Notes under the pieces: generated by a model
The model's input: the letters and a program-made list of their open reading frames with translations, nothing else
Told to the model about the DNA's origin: nothing
The model's database searches: none
In this document: piece by piece, positions 15,413 to 23,636 of the stretch
Layout: each line of letters opens with the position of its first letter
How positions within the stretch are numbered: position 1 is the stretch's first letter
Source: Vibrio xiamenensis
GTDB taxonomy: Bacteria > Pseudomonadota > Gammaproteobacteria > Enterobacterales > Vibrionaceae
Reading direction: 5' to 3'
Length of the DNA: 45,215 bases
NCBI RefSeq assembly: GCF_900100015.1
Contig: NZ_FNDD01000038.1
Coordinates: 1-45,215, forward strand
Position numbers and translations under genes: made by a program

Positions 15413-15967
15413 ATGAAAAAGTACTTGTTGGCAGTGTGTGGCATGTTGTGCTCAATGAACCTTTTTGCTCAGGAACTAGGTGATGGCTATTTGGGGCTGA
15501 GCTATAGCTATATCGACGCTCAAATGAGTGCCAATGTCGCAGGAACCGATTACGATTTTCACATGAGTGATAACGCGATGATTGGCATTTTGTTAGGTTA
15601 CTCCTTCTCTGAGAACATCAGTATGGAAGTGCGTGGTTACGCTAATGCACGTAATGGAACATATGGCGGCGTGCGCGAAGCCATTGAACGACAAGTGATG
15701 GGGCTAGGACGCTTTATCGTACCAGTCCATCGATTTTTTGACCTCTATGCGGTGATTGGATACGGCACCGTGGAAGTTAAAGCACTGCAAGATAGTTATA
15801 CCGATGAGGATTTTGTGTATGGTGTCGGTATGGCGGTGCGCAAAGGTAGCCCGGTGAGTTTAAATGTGGAGTGGCTGCAACTCTATGATGATGAAACGAC
15901 GGTTTCTGGTAATTCCTATGCACTTGACATGTCCACAGTGAATTTAAACTTAGTCTTTCAGTTTTAA
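15413..15967 (+). CDS. Outer-membrane beta-barrel (porin-like/OmpA-like) protein, 184 aa
   Basis: Signal peptide ending LFAQ-E (about residue 20). The mature part shows alternating hydrophobic/polar strands, short turns, a glycine-rich start (DGYLGLSYSYIDAQ) and a C-terminal phenylalanine (LNLVFQF), the signal recognised by the barrel assembly machinery. Size suits an eight-stranded barrel of the OmpW/OmpA-domain class. Specific function unknown. A strong intrinsic terminator follows. Confidence 0.82.
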   Translation: MKKYLLAVCGMLCSMNLFAQELGDGYLGLSYSYIDAQMSANVAGTDYDFHMSDNAMIGILLGYSFSENISMEVRGYANARNGTYGGVREAIERQVMGLGRFIVPVHRFFDLYAVIGYGTVEVKALQDSYTDEDFVYGVGMAVRKGSPVSLNVEWLQLYDDETTVSGNSYALDMSTVNLNLVFQF

Positions 15968-15978
15968 TGGTTAAATAG

Positions 15979-16006
15979 AAAAACGGCGGAATACACCGCC
16001 GTTTTT
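15979..16006. terminator. Strong bidirectional intrinsic terminator
   Basis: AAAAACGGCGG, 6-base loop, CCGCCGTTTTT, perfect arms with A-run and T-run, 11 bases after the barrel gene and directly before the ABC exporter remnant on the other strand. Confidence 0.92.
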
Positions 16007-16012
16007 GTGTTT

Positions 16013-16200
16013 TTAAACCGATGCAATACCTTCGCTGGCGAGGTCTTCTGCTACCTTATCATCACCGATAAAACCGCCTGTCTGATGCGCCCATAGCTGA
16101 GCATAGACACCATTTTGAGCCAGTAACTCTTGGTGTGAGCCTTGCCCAATCACTTAGCCTTTATCGTTATTTGCCGCCAAACATCGACTTTCACCAGTGA
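16013..16200 (-). pseudogene. Remnant of an ABC exporter gene (C-terminal end only)
   Basis: The minus strand encodes VIGQGSHQELLAQNGVYAQL, then WAHQTGGFIGDD and about 17 more residues to a TAA. This is the end of the nucleotide-binding domain of an MsbA/HlyB-type exporter, which normally reads ..DKGxIxEQGxHxELLxxxGxYAxLW. The codon before VIG is TAA, in the place where the family has a Lys or Arg (NDKG-stop-VIGQGSH), so there is an in-frame stop. Upstream only a few more residues align and the Walker motifs are absent, so the rest has been deleted. The intact gene's terminator survives beside it. Confidence 0.75.
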
Positions 16201-16321
16201 TAATTTCTGCTAAATTTAAATTAAGCCCGAAATTTTCCTTTTTGCCCTGCAATTCGCTGTGTAATTCAGCAAAAATACTCGCAACATTATGCTTACAATT
16301 GCGGATATTGATGGATCGGAA

Positions 16322-17311
16322 ATGAGTGTGTTGCAGATGTTACGAGAACCTTCTTACTTGGCGAACAAAGAGGTCGCATCGGTGCAAAACGCCAATTGTG
16401 TGGTCATGGTACCGCCGAAAGAATTTAAGTTTAATGCCGAAACTGCGGCGGATAATGAGTTCCAAAATCAGGTCAGCTTGACGGACAGCATAGTACGCCT
16501 GCAGGCGATGACGGAATTCGATGCCATGGTTGCGACGCTGCGCGCGGAAGGTGTGCAAGTAGTGGTGTTTGATTATCCAGAATCTAAGTGTGAAACCCCA
16601 GACGCTGTGTTCCCCAACAACTGGTTTAGCACCACCGCAAACGGAGAGTTTTTCACGTTTCCTATGGCATGTGAAAACCGCCGCCAAGAAGTGCGCCCGG
16701 CAGCGCTGGTGGAAGCGTTAACCGCAGCAGGTCGAACAGTGGCGAAACAAGACTCTTTGGAGTCTTACCTTGATGTTAACGCGCACTTAGAAAGCACCGG
16801 CGTAATGGTGATTGATCATATCAATCAAACCATTTATGCGGCGCTGTCACAGCGTTGTGACCGTGAAGTGTTGGAAGATTATGCCGAGCGAATTGGCTAT
16901 CAAAAAGTGGTGTCGTTTCAAACTGCGCTGCCATCGGGGAATCCGATTTACCACACCAACGTGATGATGGCGATTGGTGAGCGTTTTTGCGTGATTTGTG
17001 ATGAAGTGATTCCTGAGTTTGAGCGCCGTTTTGTACTCAAATCTTTGGCGAAAGACAAACAAATCATCTCCATTTCGATTGAACAGATGAACCAGTTCTG
17101 CGGCAATATTTTACAACTTGAAACCGCCAGTGGTGAACGCGTGATTGCTATGTCACAATCGGCTTACGATGCGTTTTCAAGCGCTCAACGCGCGCAATTG
17201 GCAAGCCACGGTAAGTTACTGGCGTTTGATGTTTCAACCATTGAAAACATTGGTGGCGGCAGTGTACGTTGCATGCTAGGCGAAGTCTTTTTGCCCAAAC
17301 GCGGCTTATAA
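16322..17311 (+). CDS. ctlX: CtlX-type amidinotransferase/deiminase family hydrolase, about 329 aa
   Basis: Guanidino-group-modifying fold of the DDAH/arginine deiminase superfamily. Visible pieces: VMVPPKEFKFNAETAADNEF at the N-terminus, PDAVFPNNWFSTTANGEF (substrate Asp region), YLDVNAHLESTGVMVID, YHTNVMMAIGERFCVICDEV (catalytic His), and a C-terminal GGGSVRCMLGEVFLP with the nucleophilic Cys. Family members hydrolyse citrulline, arginine or methylated arginine in the cytosol. The start is uncertain: ATG 16322 (GGA just upstream), 16289 or 16337 are possible. A terminator shared with the convergent LysR gene follows. Confidence 0.8.
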   Translation: MSVLQMLREPSYLANKEVASVQNANCVVMVPPKEFKFNAETAADNEFQNQVSLTDSIVRLQAMTEFDAMVATLRAEGVQVVVFDYPESKCETPDAVFPNNWFSTTANGEFFTFPMACENRRQEVRPAALVEALTAAGRTVAKQDSLESYLDVNAHLESTGVMVIDHINQTIYAALSQRCDREVLEDYAERIGYQKVVSFQTALPSGNPIYHTNVMMAIGERFCVICDEVIPEFERRFVLKSLAKDKQIISISIEQMNQFCGNILQLETASGERVIAMSQSAYDAFSSAQRAQLASHGKLLAFDVSTIENIGGGSVRCMLGEVFLPKRGL

Positions 17312-17338
17312 GCATGGCTCTTTAAGATAAAACTTGTG

Positions 17339-17368
17339 AAAAAACGCCCTTTGATTGGGCGTTTTTTT
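17339..17368. terminator. Bidirectional intrinsic terminator
   Basis: AAAAAACGCCC, 7-base loop, GGGCG and a seven-T run, between the convergent ctlX-like and LysR genes. Confidence 0.9.
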
Positions 17369-17379
17369 ATGCCAGTTGA

Positions 17380-18288
17380 TCAATTTTCGGCTTGGGCAGC
17401 AGACAGCGCTTTGATGTGTTCAATCAATTTATTTAGCGCCGGCTTGAGCGGTCTGTTGGCATACGCGATTGAGATATCGATAGAGTGACGCCTTGGCGTT
17501 AGCGGCTTAAACACTAGGCCGGGCTGATGCAAGGTGTGTTTAAGTGCGGCAGGCATAATGGAGACACCTAATCCACTACTGACCAGAGCGAGCACCGACA
17601 TAATGTTGCTTTGTTTACTGAGAATTTGCGGTTCGAAACTGGCCAGCAAGCGAATCGCTTCCGCGCCATCGTTGTGCGGTGAACCGGAATAGGTGATAAA
17701 CGGTTGATGTCTAAGCTCTTCGATATCGACACTCTGTTGTTGGCTGAGTGGATGTTGCTCCGGCAGCGCCACACATGGCGGCCAAGCTTTGAGCTTGATT
17801 GTGTTGATGGAGCTTGGAACATTGAGCGAAAAGGTGGTCAGAAAGCCAAGATCCAAATCGCCACTTTGCAGGCTTTCCAATTGGCTAAACGGATCCATCT
17901 CTTGTAACTGCAATTCTATATTCGGCTTTTGGTGGCGAAAGCTTTGCAGGTAAGTCGCAAGCAGCCCCGAATAGGTCACACTGCCGGTATAAGCAATCAT
18001 AAGTTTGCCGACGTTGCCTTGCTGGGCTTCTTTCACCACACGCTCGGCCTGTTCTGCATAATACAGTGCTTTTTCAACTTGGTCGCGAAACAGTTGTCCT
18101 GCTTCGGTGAGTGCAACGCTGCGACTGGTGCGCTCAAACAGCGCGGTACCGAGCTGTTGCTCCATCTTTTTGATTTGAATACTCAGAGCTGGCTGAGCGA
18201 TATGCAGATTTTCGGCGGCGCGGCCAAAATGCAGTTCTTCGGCGACAGCGACAAAATAACGAAAGTGGCGTAGATCCATTTTTTGCAT
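17380..18288 (-). CDS. LysR-family transcriptional regulator, 302 aa
   Basis: Classical N-terminal DNA-binding domain DLRHFRYFVAVAEELHFGRA with recognition helix AQPALSIQIKKMEQQLGTAL, then an effector domain. The LRHFRYFVAVAEELHFGRAA opening is that of the BenM/CatR-like branch. An alternative start three codons in (MDLRHF) is equally plausible. Divergent from a Bcr/CflA exporter across a 206-base gap with repeated TCGATATAT motifs, so it most likely controls that exporter. Confidence 0.88.
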   Translation of the reverse strand: MQKMDLRHFRYFVAVAEELHFGRAAENLHIAQPALSIQIKKMEQQLGTALFERTSRSVALTEAGQLFRDQVEKALYYAEQAERVVKEAQQGNVGKLMIAYTGSVTYSGLLATYLQSFRHQKPNIELQLQEMDPFSQLESLQSGDLDLGFLTTFSLNVPSSINTIKLKAWPPCVALPEQHPLSQQQSVDIEELRHQPFITYSGSPHNDGAEAIRLLASFEPQILSKQSNIMSVLALVSSGLGVSIMPAALKHTLHQPGLVFKPLTPRRHSIDISIAYANRPLKPALNKLIEHIKALSAAQAEN

Positions 18289-18321
18289 CTATAAAGTGTT
18301 TTCTTCTATTACGTGCTTACT

Positions 18322-18350
18322 TCGATATATTGACTAAGTCGATATATCGA
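18322..18350. promoter_or_regulatory. Repeated TCGATATAT motif in the divergent promoter region
   Basis: TCGATATAT occurs at 18322-18330 and again at 18339-18347. The second is part of the perfect 12-base palindrome TCGATATATCGA (18339-18350). The 17-base repeat distance puts both on nearly the same helix face. They sit between the LysR gene and its divergent exporter, so LysR binding sites are the likely reading. Confidence 0.5.
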
Positions 18351-18494
18351 TATTCTTTTTTATATCAATAACCGTTTATATATATATTGGTATAAATCAT
18401 TTCAAATTCATAAACTGTGACTTAGCGCTGGTTTGTTGTTGGCTTGACCAAACTGGCGATCTTTTCGCATCGAACGCAATACAGTCGAGGGTTT

Positions 18495-19694
18495 ATGTCT
18501 CAACCATCTATCGTTACATCGACACTGCGCCAATCGAGCCCGAGTGCCATTTTAACTTGGGTGCTTGGTGCACTGTCGGTGTTCGCTCCATTTTCAACCG
18601 ATATGTACTTGTCGGGATTTGTCGATATCGCTCATGATTTTGATACCGATATCGCTAGCGTGCAGCTGACCTTATCAACCTTCTTTTTTGGTCTTGCGGT
18701 AGGGCAGCTATTTTATGGTCCAATCATTGACCGATACGGGCGTAAAAAACCATTACTCTTTGGTATCGCTTTGTTTGTTGTCAGTTCGATACTGATTGTC
18801 TGGGCGCCAAATATAGAAGTATTTATTGGTTTGCGTTTACTGCAAGCGATCGGTGGTTGCTCGGGCATGATCATCAGCCGAGCGATCATTCAAGACTTGT
18901 ATCACGAGCGCGAAGCGGCCAAAGCGCTGTCGCTTATGATGGTAGTCCAAACTGTCGGGCCAATTACCGCTCCTGTAGTTGGGGCATATTTGTTAGTGTT
19001 GGGCGGCTGGCAAGCGGTATTCTATTTTCTGATCGGATTTGGTTTGGTGTGCGCACTGCTGACAACTCACAAAGTACCGGAGTCACTGCCCGTTGAGGCT
19101 CGCCAAAAACAAGGAATAGGTGAGCAGCTTGGCGTGTTCAAAGGGTTTATCCTCAATCGCCGCTTTATTGCGCCAACCCTTGCCGGAGCGATGTCCAATG
19201 CGGTGATGTTTTGTTTTATCAGCGGTTCACCGTTTGTGCTGATGCAACTCTTTGGTCTCAGCCAACAAGCGTATGGTTGGATGTTTAGCGCCACAGCGCT
19301 AGGGATGGTTGTCACCAGTCAAGCCAATCGCATGTTACTAAAACGCTTTACCGCAGGCTCTTTGTTCCAAGCATCGATTGTGATTTCTCTGGTCGCGAGT
19401 GTGGCGTTAGTGTTGCTGCGCAACACCGAATCACTGTGGCTGTTTATGATTCCATTGGCGATCTGCGTGTCGATGGTGCCTATGGTGTGCGCCAACTCAA
19501 TGGCAATCGCGATGTCGCAAAGTGGCAGCGGTGCCGGGACGGCCTCTTCACTTATCGGCGTCACTCAGTTTGCGATGGCGGGAGCGGTGAGCGCATTAGT
19601 TGGCGCGTTACATAACGGCACGTCACTTCCGATGTGCGGGATGATTTTAGCCTGTACGTTACTGGCATTTATTATTAACCGCTTTTCGCGTTAG
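18495..19694 (+). CDS. Bcr/CflA-family multidrug MFS exporter, 399 aa
   Basis: Twelve-helix inner-membrane transporter. The helix-1 signature LSVFAPFSTDMYLSGFVDIA and the motif-A loop GPIIDRYGRKKPLLFG mark the Bcr/CflA drug exporters, as does LRLLQAIGGCSGMIISRAII (antiporter region). The start is placed at ATG 18495, which follows GAGG at 5 nt; a frame from 18444 lacks a ribosome binding site. Exports small drug-like compounds with proton exchange in the family; the substrate here is unknown. Paired with the divergent LysR gene. Confidence 0.87.
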   Translation: MSQPSIVTSTLRQSSPSAILTWVLGALSVFAPFSTDMYLSGFVDIAHDFDTDIASVQLTLSTFFFGLAVGQLFYGPIIDRYGRKKPLLFGIALFVVSSILIVWAPNIEVFIGLRLLQAIGGCSGMIISRAIIQDLYHEREAAKALSLMMVVQTVGPITAPVVGAYLLVLGGWQAVFYFLIGFGLVCALLTTHKVPESLPVEARQKQGIGEQLGVFKGFILNRRFIAPTLAGAMSNAVMFCFISGSPFVLMQLFGLSQQAYGWMFSATALGMVVTSQANRMLLKRFTAGSLFQASIVISLVASVALVLLRNTESLWLFMIPLAICVSMVPMVCANSMAIAMSQSGSGAGTASSLIGVTQFAMAGAVSALVGALHNGTSLPMCGMILACTLLAFIINRFSR

Positions 19695-19718
19695 TAAATG
19701 GCGTTGCCAAGCAAAATT

Positions 19719-19745
19719 TAAAGCCCTACGTAAGCAGGGCTTTTT
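19719..19745. terminator. Intrinsic terminator between convergent genes
   Basis: AAAGCCCT and AGGGCTTT with an 8-base loop and a T-run, between the exporter and the lipoprotein gene. Confidence 0.85.
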
Positions 19746-19772
19746 ATCATCACCACATTCATTGATTAAGGA

Positions 19773-20411
19773 TTATTGTGCTCGAACCCAAACCTCGGCA
19801 AAGTTGTCGCTACTGGTTCGTACGTCAATACTAAACAAGCTGTCGTTGTCGATTTGCAAGGTGGCGTAGTTAACGCTGCTCGCCTCAAAACACTGTGAAT
19901 CATTGAGTTTGAGCTGTATTGCCGCGCCGCTAGCAAGTTCAAGTAACTGGCCTTGGGTTTGGCAGCTCTCACCAAAGATGGTGAATTCTCCGGAGCTTAG
20001 TACCTGCATCTGATACAAGGCGTTGTCGACTCGCGCTTGGTAAGTGCCGGCAAACTCGGCGACTGGCGTAGCAAGCTCATTCACTGTCGTCATGGCGACG
20101 CTGCCCATAGGCGTTTCACAGTTTAAATCGCTGGATTTGTACTTACACTCAATGTTGATGGCAGAAAATTCAATTTTCGAGCCGTGATGGGTGCCCAAAT
20201 ACGAGCTTTGATGTTCGCGCTCATCCCAGATTGTCAGTAGGGGTTTCGCATCATCGCTGACCGTGACGTCGATCTGCTGAGGAATCTGCTCTTCACTCCA
20301 CGCGATGCCTTGGTAAACGCCGGAGATGCTTTTGTGCGCCTCGGCTTCGTTACAGCCGGCAATGGTCACCGCGCCAACAACCACCAGCAGAGATTTGGCT
20401 AAGTTAGACAT
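19773..20411 (-). CDS. Lipoprotein of unknown function, 212 aa
   Basis: The N-terminus has a hydrophobic stretch ending in the lipobox TIAGC (Cys about residue 20), so it is lipid-anchored. Residue +2 is Asn, so outer-membrane sorting is allowed. The rest looks like two small beta-rich domains with several Cys (ECKYKSSDLNCE; GESCQTQG). I know no family. ATG 20411 is preferred over an upstream GTG because GGAG lies 5 nt before it. It begins 8 bases after the secreted SurE-like gene, so the two are one operon. Confidence 0.72.
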   Translation of the reverse strand: MSNLAKSLLVVVGAVTIAGCNEAEAHKSISGVYQGIAWSEEQIPQQIDVTVSDDAKPLLTIWDEREHQSSYLGTHHGSKIEFSAINIECKYKSSDLNCETPMGSVAMTTVNELATPVAEFAGTYQARVDNALYQMQVLSSGEFTIFGESCQTQGQLLELASGAAIQLKLNDSQCFEASSVNYATLQIDNDSLFSIDVRTSSDNFAEVWVRAQ

Positions 20412-20419
20412 ACTCACTC

Positions 20420-21424
20420 CTACTCAAGGCCGATAAGACGTTGCTCAATTAAGGCCACCTTCGCACGCGCCGCTTGAACGTTGCCATCAATGGTACTGAT
20501 CGCGATATAACCGTTGGCAACCGCTACCCCTTCGGAGTTTTCGTTGCTGTCGCCAGCATCACCTTCTTTAAACAGCAACCCTTTTTTGCCTGTTAGAGAG
20601 CTTAGTGCAAGCGCATTCGCTTCATCTTCGCTCATACCGGCTGCAATTAACGCTTGAGTGGTGTAGTAGACCGCGGTTTCGTTGCTCGACAGATCGCCTG
20701 AGAACGCAAGTTCAATACCGCCGCTGTTCCAGCCGACATCGGTAAATTTGTAACCGAGGTTGTTATTCATATCTTCTGGTGTGTTGACGTTGAGCCCGGT
20801 GTAAGCCGGTAGCAGAGGTTGTCCCTGTGGGCGCTGCGCTTCAAGCTGAGCCACGATATCAACCACAGTATTTGCAACTAATTGAGATTGCTCAGGATCA
20901 GAGGCGGAACTTGAGCCTGCACTTACGGCGATAGATGGAACGCCGCGACTCAGTGCAATCATGGCTGCGCCAAGTGTGCCTGAGTTGTTATTCATATAGC
21001 CGAGGTTATTGCCTTCATTTGGGCCTGAAATCAGAAGATCCGGGTCTTGGCCCCAGACCTCTTGCGCGGCGACATCCAAACCATACATCGCGGCCATCAC
21101 CGGTGTGCCTTCGGTAAATTTGCTAAACGCCACGCTGGTGTCTGTGTCGCCGACGCAGTATTCCTGAGTGCCAGCTTGGCTTTCATCGACATTCACTGGC
21201 TTGATGAAGTTCATTGCGCCGCCTTTACCACTTTGCCCTGTACACGGAGCAGCCATAATCACATCGTGGCCTGCGGCTTCGAGCGTATCTTTAAGCGTTT
21301 GAATGTTGGTGGTTTCCCAGCCATCATCGTTAGTCAATACGATATTGAGCGCCATGGCTGCTGGTGACAAAACAAAAGCGCTGGCAACGCTCATACCTAA
21401 GCAAACTGATTTTAGAGTTTTCAT
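20420..21424 (-). CDS. Secreted SurE-like 5'/3'-nucleotidase, 334 aa
   Basis: SurE fold with the metal Asp pair in NIVLTNDDGWETTN, the Ser/Asn motif SGPNEGNNLG, and SGTLGAAMIALSRGVPSIAV. A signal peptide (SAFVLSPAAMA) precedes it, so unlike cytosolic SurE it is exported to the periplasm or outside, where a scavenging acid phosphatase or nucleotidase role is likely. Start ATG 21424 puts the signal peptide at the N-terminus; a frame from 21523 would bury it behind 33 charged residues. Followed in the operon by a lipoprotein. Confidence 0.85.
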   Translation of the reverse strand: MKTLKSVCLGMSVASAFVLSPAAMALNIVLTNDDGWETTNIQTLKDTLEAAGHDVIMAAPCTGQSGKGGAMNFIKPVNVDESQAGTQEYCVGDTDTSVAFSKFTEGTPVMAAMYGLDVAAQEVWGQDPDLLISGPNEGNNLGYMNNNSGTLGAAMIALSRGVPSIAVSAGSSSASDPEQSQLVANTVVDIVAQLEAQRPQGQPLLPAYTGLNVNTPEDMNNNLGYKFTDVGWNSGGIELAFSGDLSSNETAVYYTTQALIAAGMSEDEANALALSSLTGKKGLLFKEGDAGDSNENSEGVAVANGYIAISTIDGNVQAARAKVALIEQRLIGLE

Positions 21425-21580
21425 TTGAGTGTCCATTTTGGGCGAAAAGAAGTTCGAAATGGCAAGGCTGCGCTTTCGAATGGCTCTACTTTTGCCAAAA
21501 AATATGACGCTTTGGTTACACACATCTAAAGTGGTTGGGTCAAAGATATCCCAAAAAAATAACCTTTTAAAAACAGTTGC

Positions 21581-22717
21581 TTAATTGGCTTGTTTCAACG
21601 ATGAAATCTGCTTTGGAGACATCTTTAAACGGTACTTGGCTTGCGGTTGCCCCTCTTGTTTATGACTTTCAAAGCCGCACTCATCTGCAAGTGGCTCGCC
21701 AAGCGCTTTTATCAGCGCCTCTTTAATCTTATTGCGGTTTTGATCGAGGGTTTTGGCGCGTATGCCGTTATCTTCAAGCTCTTTTTTGGCTCGGCCATGG
21801 CCGCCAAATTGTTCCATCAGTTTAAGCAGTGGTTTTGCCATCTCATGGCTGGGGCGATTAGTGGGCGGATTGACCACCCAGCCGTGCTCTTCTTGCTTGC
21901 GAAATTGTGCGTACCAGTACCAATAGAGGGTCGGCGTGATAGAAAGCGGAATATCAATATCAGAAATCCGTGCTTGCAGGTTGCCATCACAGCAAAGGAA
22001 TTCCAGTGTGAGCGGTTGACTGGCGCGCTCAAGTAACTGGGTAAAATCGACTTTGGTTAACTCAAGCCGTTGGTCATCTGACCGTGGATCAAAGTAGCGC
22101 TGCAAATAGAGTAGATTCAACTTGGCTGCTGGGTGTTGAATGCGAAAGGCTTTAAGCTGCTTGAGCCACAATTTTAGCTGCCTTTTCGCCAAAACTTGGT
22201 CTTTGGCGAGCGATTGTAAGTGTTGCACAAGCGTTTGGTCTTGATGGCTGAAAGCAAATGACGAAGTGCGTTTTAGCAAGGTAACAAAGACAAAAAACAA
22301 TGCCGTTAAGCTAAGCCAAGGCAGCGGTTTAAGTTGGCAATCGACGCGAAAAAATTGGTCAAGGAGTTGCGGTGAATGCAATGGAATTTGTAGGTCGAGA
22401 GTTGAGGTAGGTAACCAGCTTAGACGTCGAGTATTTGAGCTTGGCGAGGCGAGGCAATAGTCAAAAATCTGCAGCGGATTTTGCCATTCAATTTGGTTGA
22501 GCTGTTTAACCGTTTGCAGCTCAATCAGTTGGCTGGTCTGTGGGGATTGACCCATATCTGCAGCATCGTGCCAGGCTTGGTTGAGCTTAGGCGTAAGCTG
22601 GTGGTTAAAGTAATCTTGGTAGGTGCGGGCAATTTGCTGCGCACTCAGCAGGTAAGCGATGCAGGCAAATACACCAGTGCAGATCAGCAATTTCGGTTTG
22701 ATTAAGTTGGTTAGCAT
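21581..22717 (-). CDS. Membrane protein with winged-helix-like C-terminus, 378 aa, possible membrane-bound regulator
   Basis: Two hydrophobic helices (about residues 7-25 and 132-149) flank a polar segment of about 105 residues that should be periplasmic. A basic cytosolic region follows, then a C-terminal segment (GGHGRAKKELEDNGIRAKTL, later KIKEALIKALGEPLADECGF, then AKYRLKMSP) with the helix-strand pattern of a winged-helix DNA-binding domain. No family is known to me. It lies directly downstream of a solute-binding-like membrane-anchored protein, with an 85-base gap, on the same strand. A sensor-regulator pair is a fair inference. Confidence 0.6.
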   Translation of the reverse strand: MLTNLIKPKLLICTGVFACIAYLLSAQQIARTYQDYFNHQLTPKLNQAWHDAADMGQSPQTSQLIELQTVKQLNQIEWQNPLQIFDYCLASPSSNTRRLSWLPTSTLDLQIPLHSPQLLDQFFRVDCQLKPLPWLSLTALFFVFVTLLKRTSSFAFSHQDQTLVQHLQSLAKDQVLAKRQLKLWLKQLKAFRIQHPAAKLNLLYLQRYFDPRSDDQRLELTKVDFTQLLERASQPLTLEFLCCDGNLQARISDIDIPLSITPTLYWYWYAQFRKQEEHGWVVNPPTNRPSHEMAKPLLKLMEQFGGHGRAKKELEDNGIRAKTLDQNRNKIKEALIKALGEPLADECGFESHKQEGQPQAKYRLKMSPKQISSLKQAN

Positions 22718-22781
22718 TTAAATGTCTCGTGATTACAAGATGAATGGCGTAAACGGATTGGCTGCAGTGACGCTTGTCTTC

Positions 22782-22813
22782 AGAAGCCAAGAAGCCAAGA
22801 AGCTAAGAAGCGG
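22782..22813. repeat. Four tandem copies of an 8-base repeat
   Basis: AGAAGCCA, AGAAGCCA, AGAAGCTA, AGAAGCGG in a row. It spans the stop codon region of the solute-binding-like gene (TAG at 22803-22805), so the C-terminal residues of that gene are encoded in the repeat. Copy number changes would shift the end of the protein. Confidence 0.7.
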
Positions 22814-23636
22814 TTAAGCGCACCAAGCGATCGTGAATTGCGCGAGTGAGAGCATCACCAGTAATTTGTCTGCTGATAAACCAAGCGCCCAGAGGCAGGT
22901 TGTCGGCAATGATTGCGTGAGTCATCGCGCCGCCGGTTTGGTTGATTGGGCTGAAGTTGCTGTCGGCTATCACGTCGACATCGCCGTTTTTAAGCGCTGT
23001 AATCAGTGCGCTGCGTGATGGATACAACCTGACTTGCTGCGCCTGTTCATCAAGACCAAATTTCGCCAGTTGCTTAAGTGGTATTTGATAACCAGAAAGG
23101 CTGTAACGGTCTGCAAGAAGGCCTATTTTGTGGTGCTGGAAATAATCTGTTGTCGGCGTGAAATCGTGCTGGTTTGAGTACCAATATGCGCTATAAGTTG
23201 GTAACTGAATCAGGTTGCGATAGTGGTCTTGATAATTGGGAATCAAACCGGAAAGACGATAGTCACGTTCCCACATCACATCGAAACGGTGCTGAAAAAG
23301 CATTTTCGGTGATAGCGCCTGACGAGTTTGCCACACCACTTTGACATTGGCGTAGTGGGCTAAAATGGTCGAGTCGACACAAAGCACACTCAGCGCCTTT
23401 TTCGCCATGGTATGGGCTGGAATCAAAATTGTCAGCGTGGGTTTGGAGGAAAGGCTGGTAAACCGCTCGGTGTCGGCACAGCTAAGCTGGTTAAACGCCA
23501 CGTGTTTAGGCTTTGGAGTCTGAGCCGTAGGCGCGCTGAGCCAAACAAGCCCTGCGCCAAACAATAGGCTGATAAACACATGACATGCCAAGCGAATTTG
23601 CTGCTGTGACCATAGCTTGGCAACCAGAACATCCAT
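22803..23636 (-). CDS. Membrane-anchored periplasmic solute-binding-like protein, 277 aa
   Basis: One N-terminal hydrophobic helix (about residues 17-34) without a clear cleavage site, then a family-3/PhnD-like solute-binding fold: TILIPAHTMAKKALSVLCVD at the start, PTYSAYWYSNQHDF in the middle hinge, KIGLLADRYSLSGYQIPLKQ, and ALITALKNGDVDVIADSNFS near the end. In ABC systems such proteins feed a permease, but no permease is nearby; instead a putative membrane regulator follows. It might therefore serve as a ligand sensor. A plus-strand ORF overlaps its first 50 bases. Confidence 0.65.
   Translation of the reverse strand: MDVLVAKLWSQQQIRLACHVFISLLFGAGLVWLSAPTAQTPKPKHVAFNQLSCADTERFTSLSSKPTLTILIPAHTMAKKALSVLCVDSTILAHYANVKVVWQTRQALSPKMLFQHRFDVMWERDYRLSGLIPNYQDHYRNLIQLPTYSAYWYSNQHDFTPTTDYFQHHKIGLLADRYSLSGYQIPLKQLAKFGLDEQAQQVRLYPSRSALITALKNGDVDVIADSNFSPINQTGGAMTHAIIADNLPLGAWFISRQITGDALTRAIHDRLVRLTAS

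Noticed and set aside
22803..23636. Ordinary ABC-transporter binding protein
   Set aside because: No permease or ATPase gene is adjacent, the N-terminal helix looks uncleaved, and a putative regulator follows, so a simple uptake role is not supported here.
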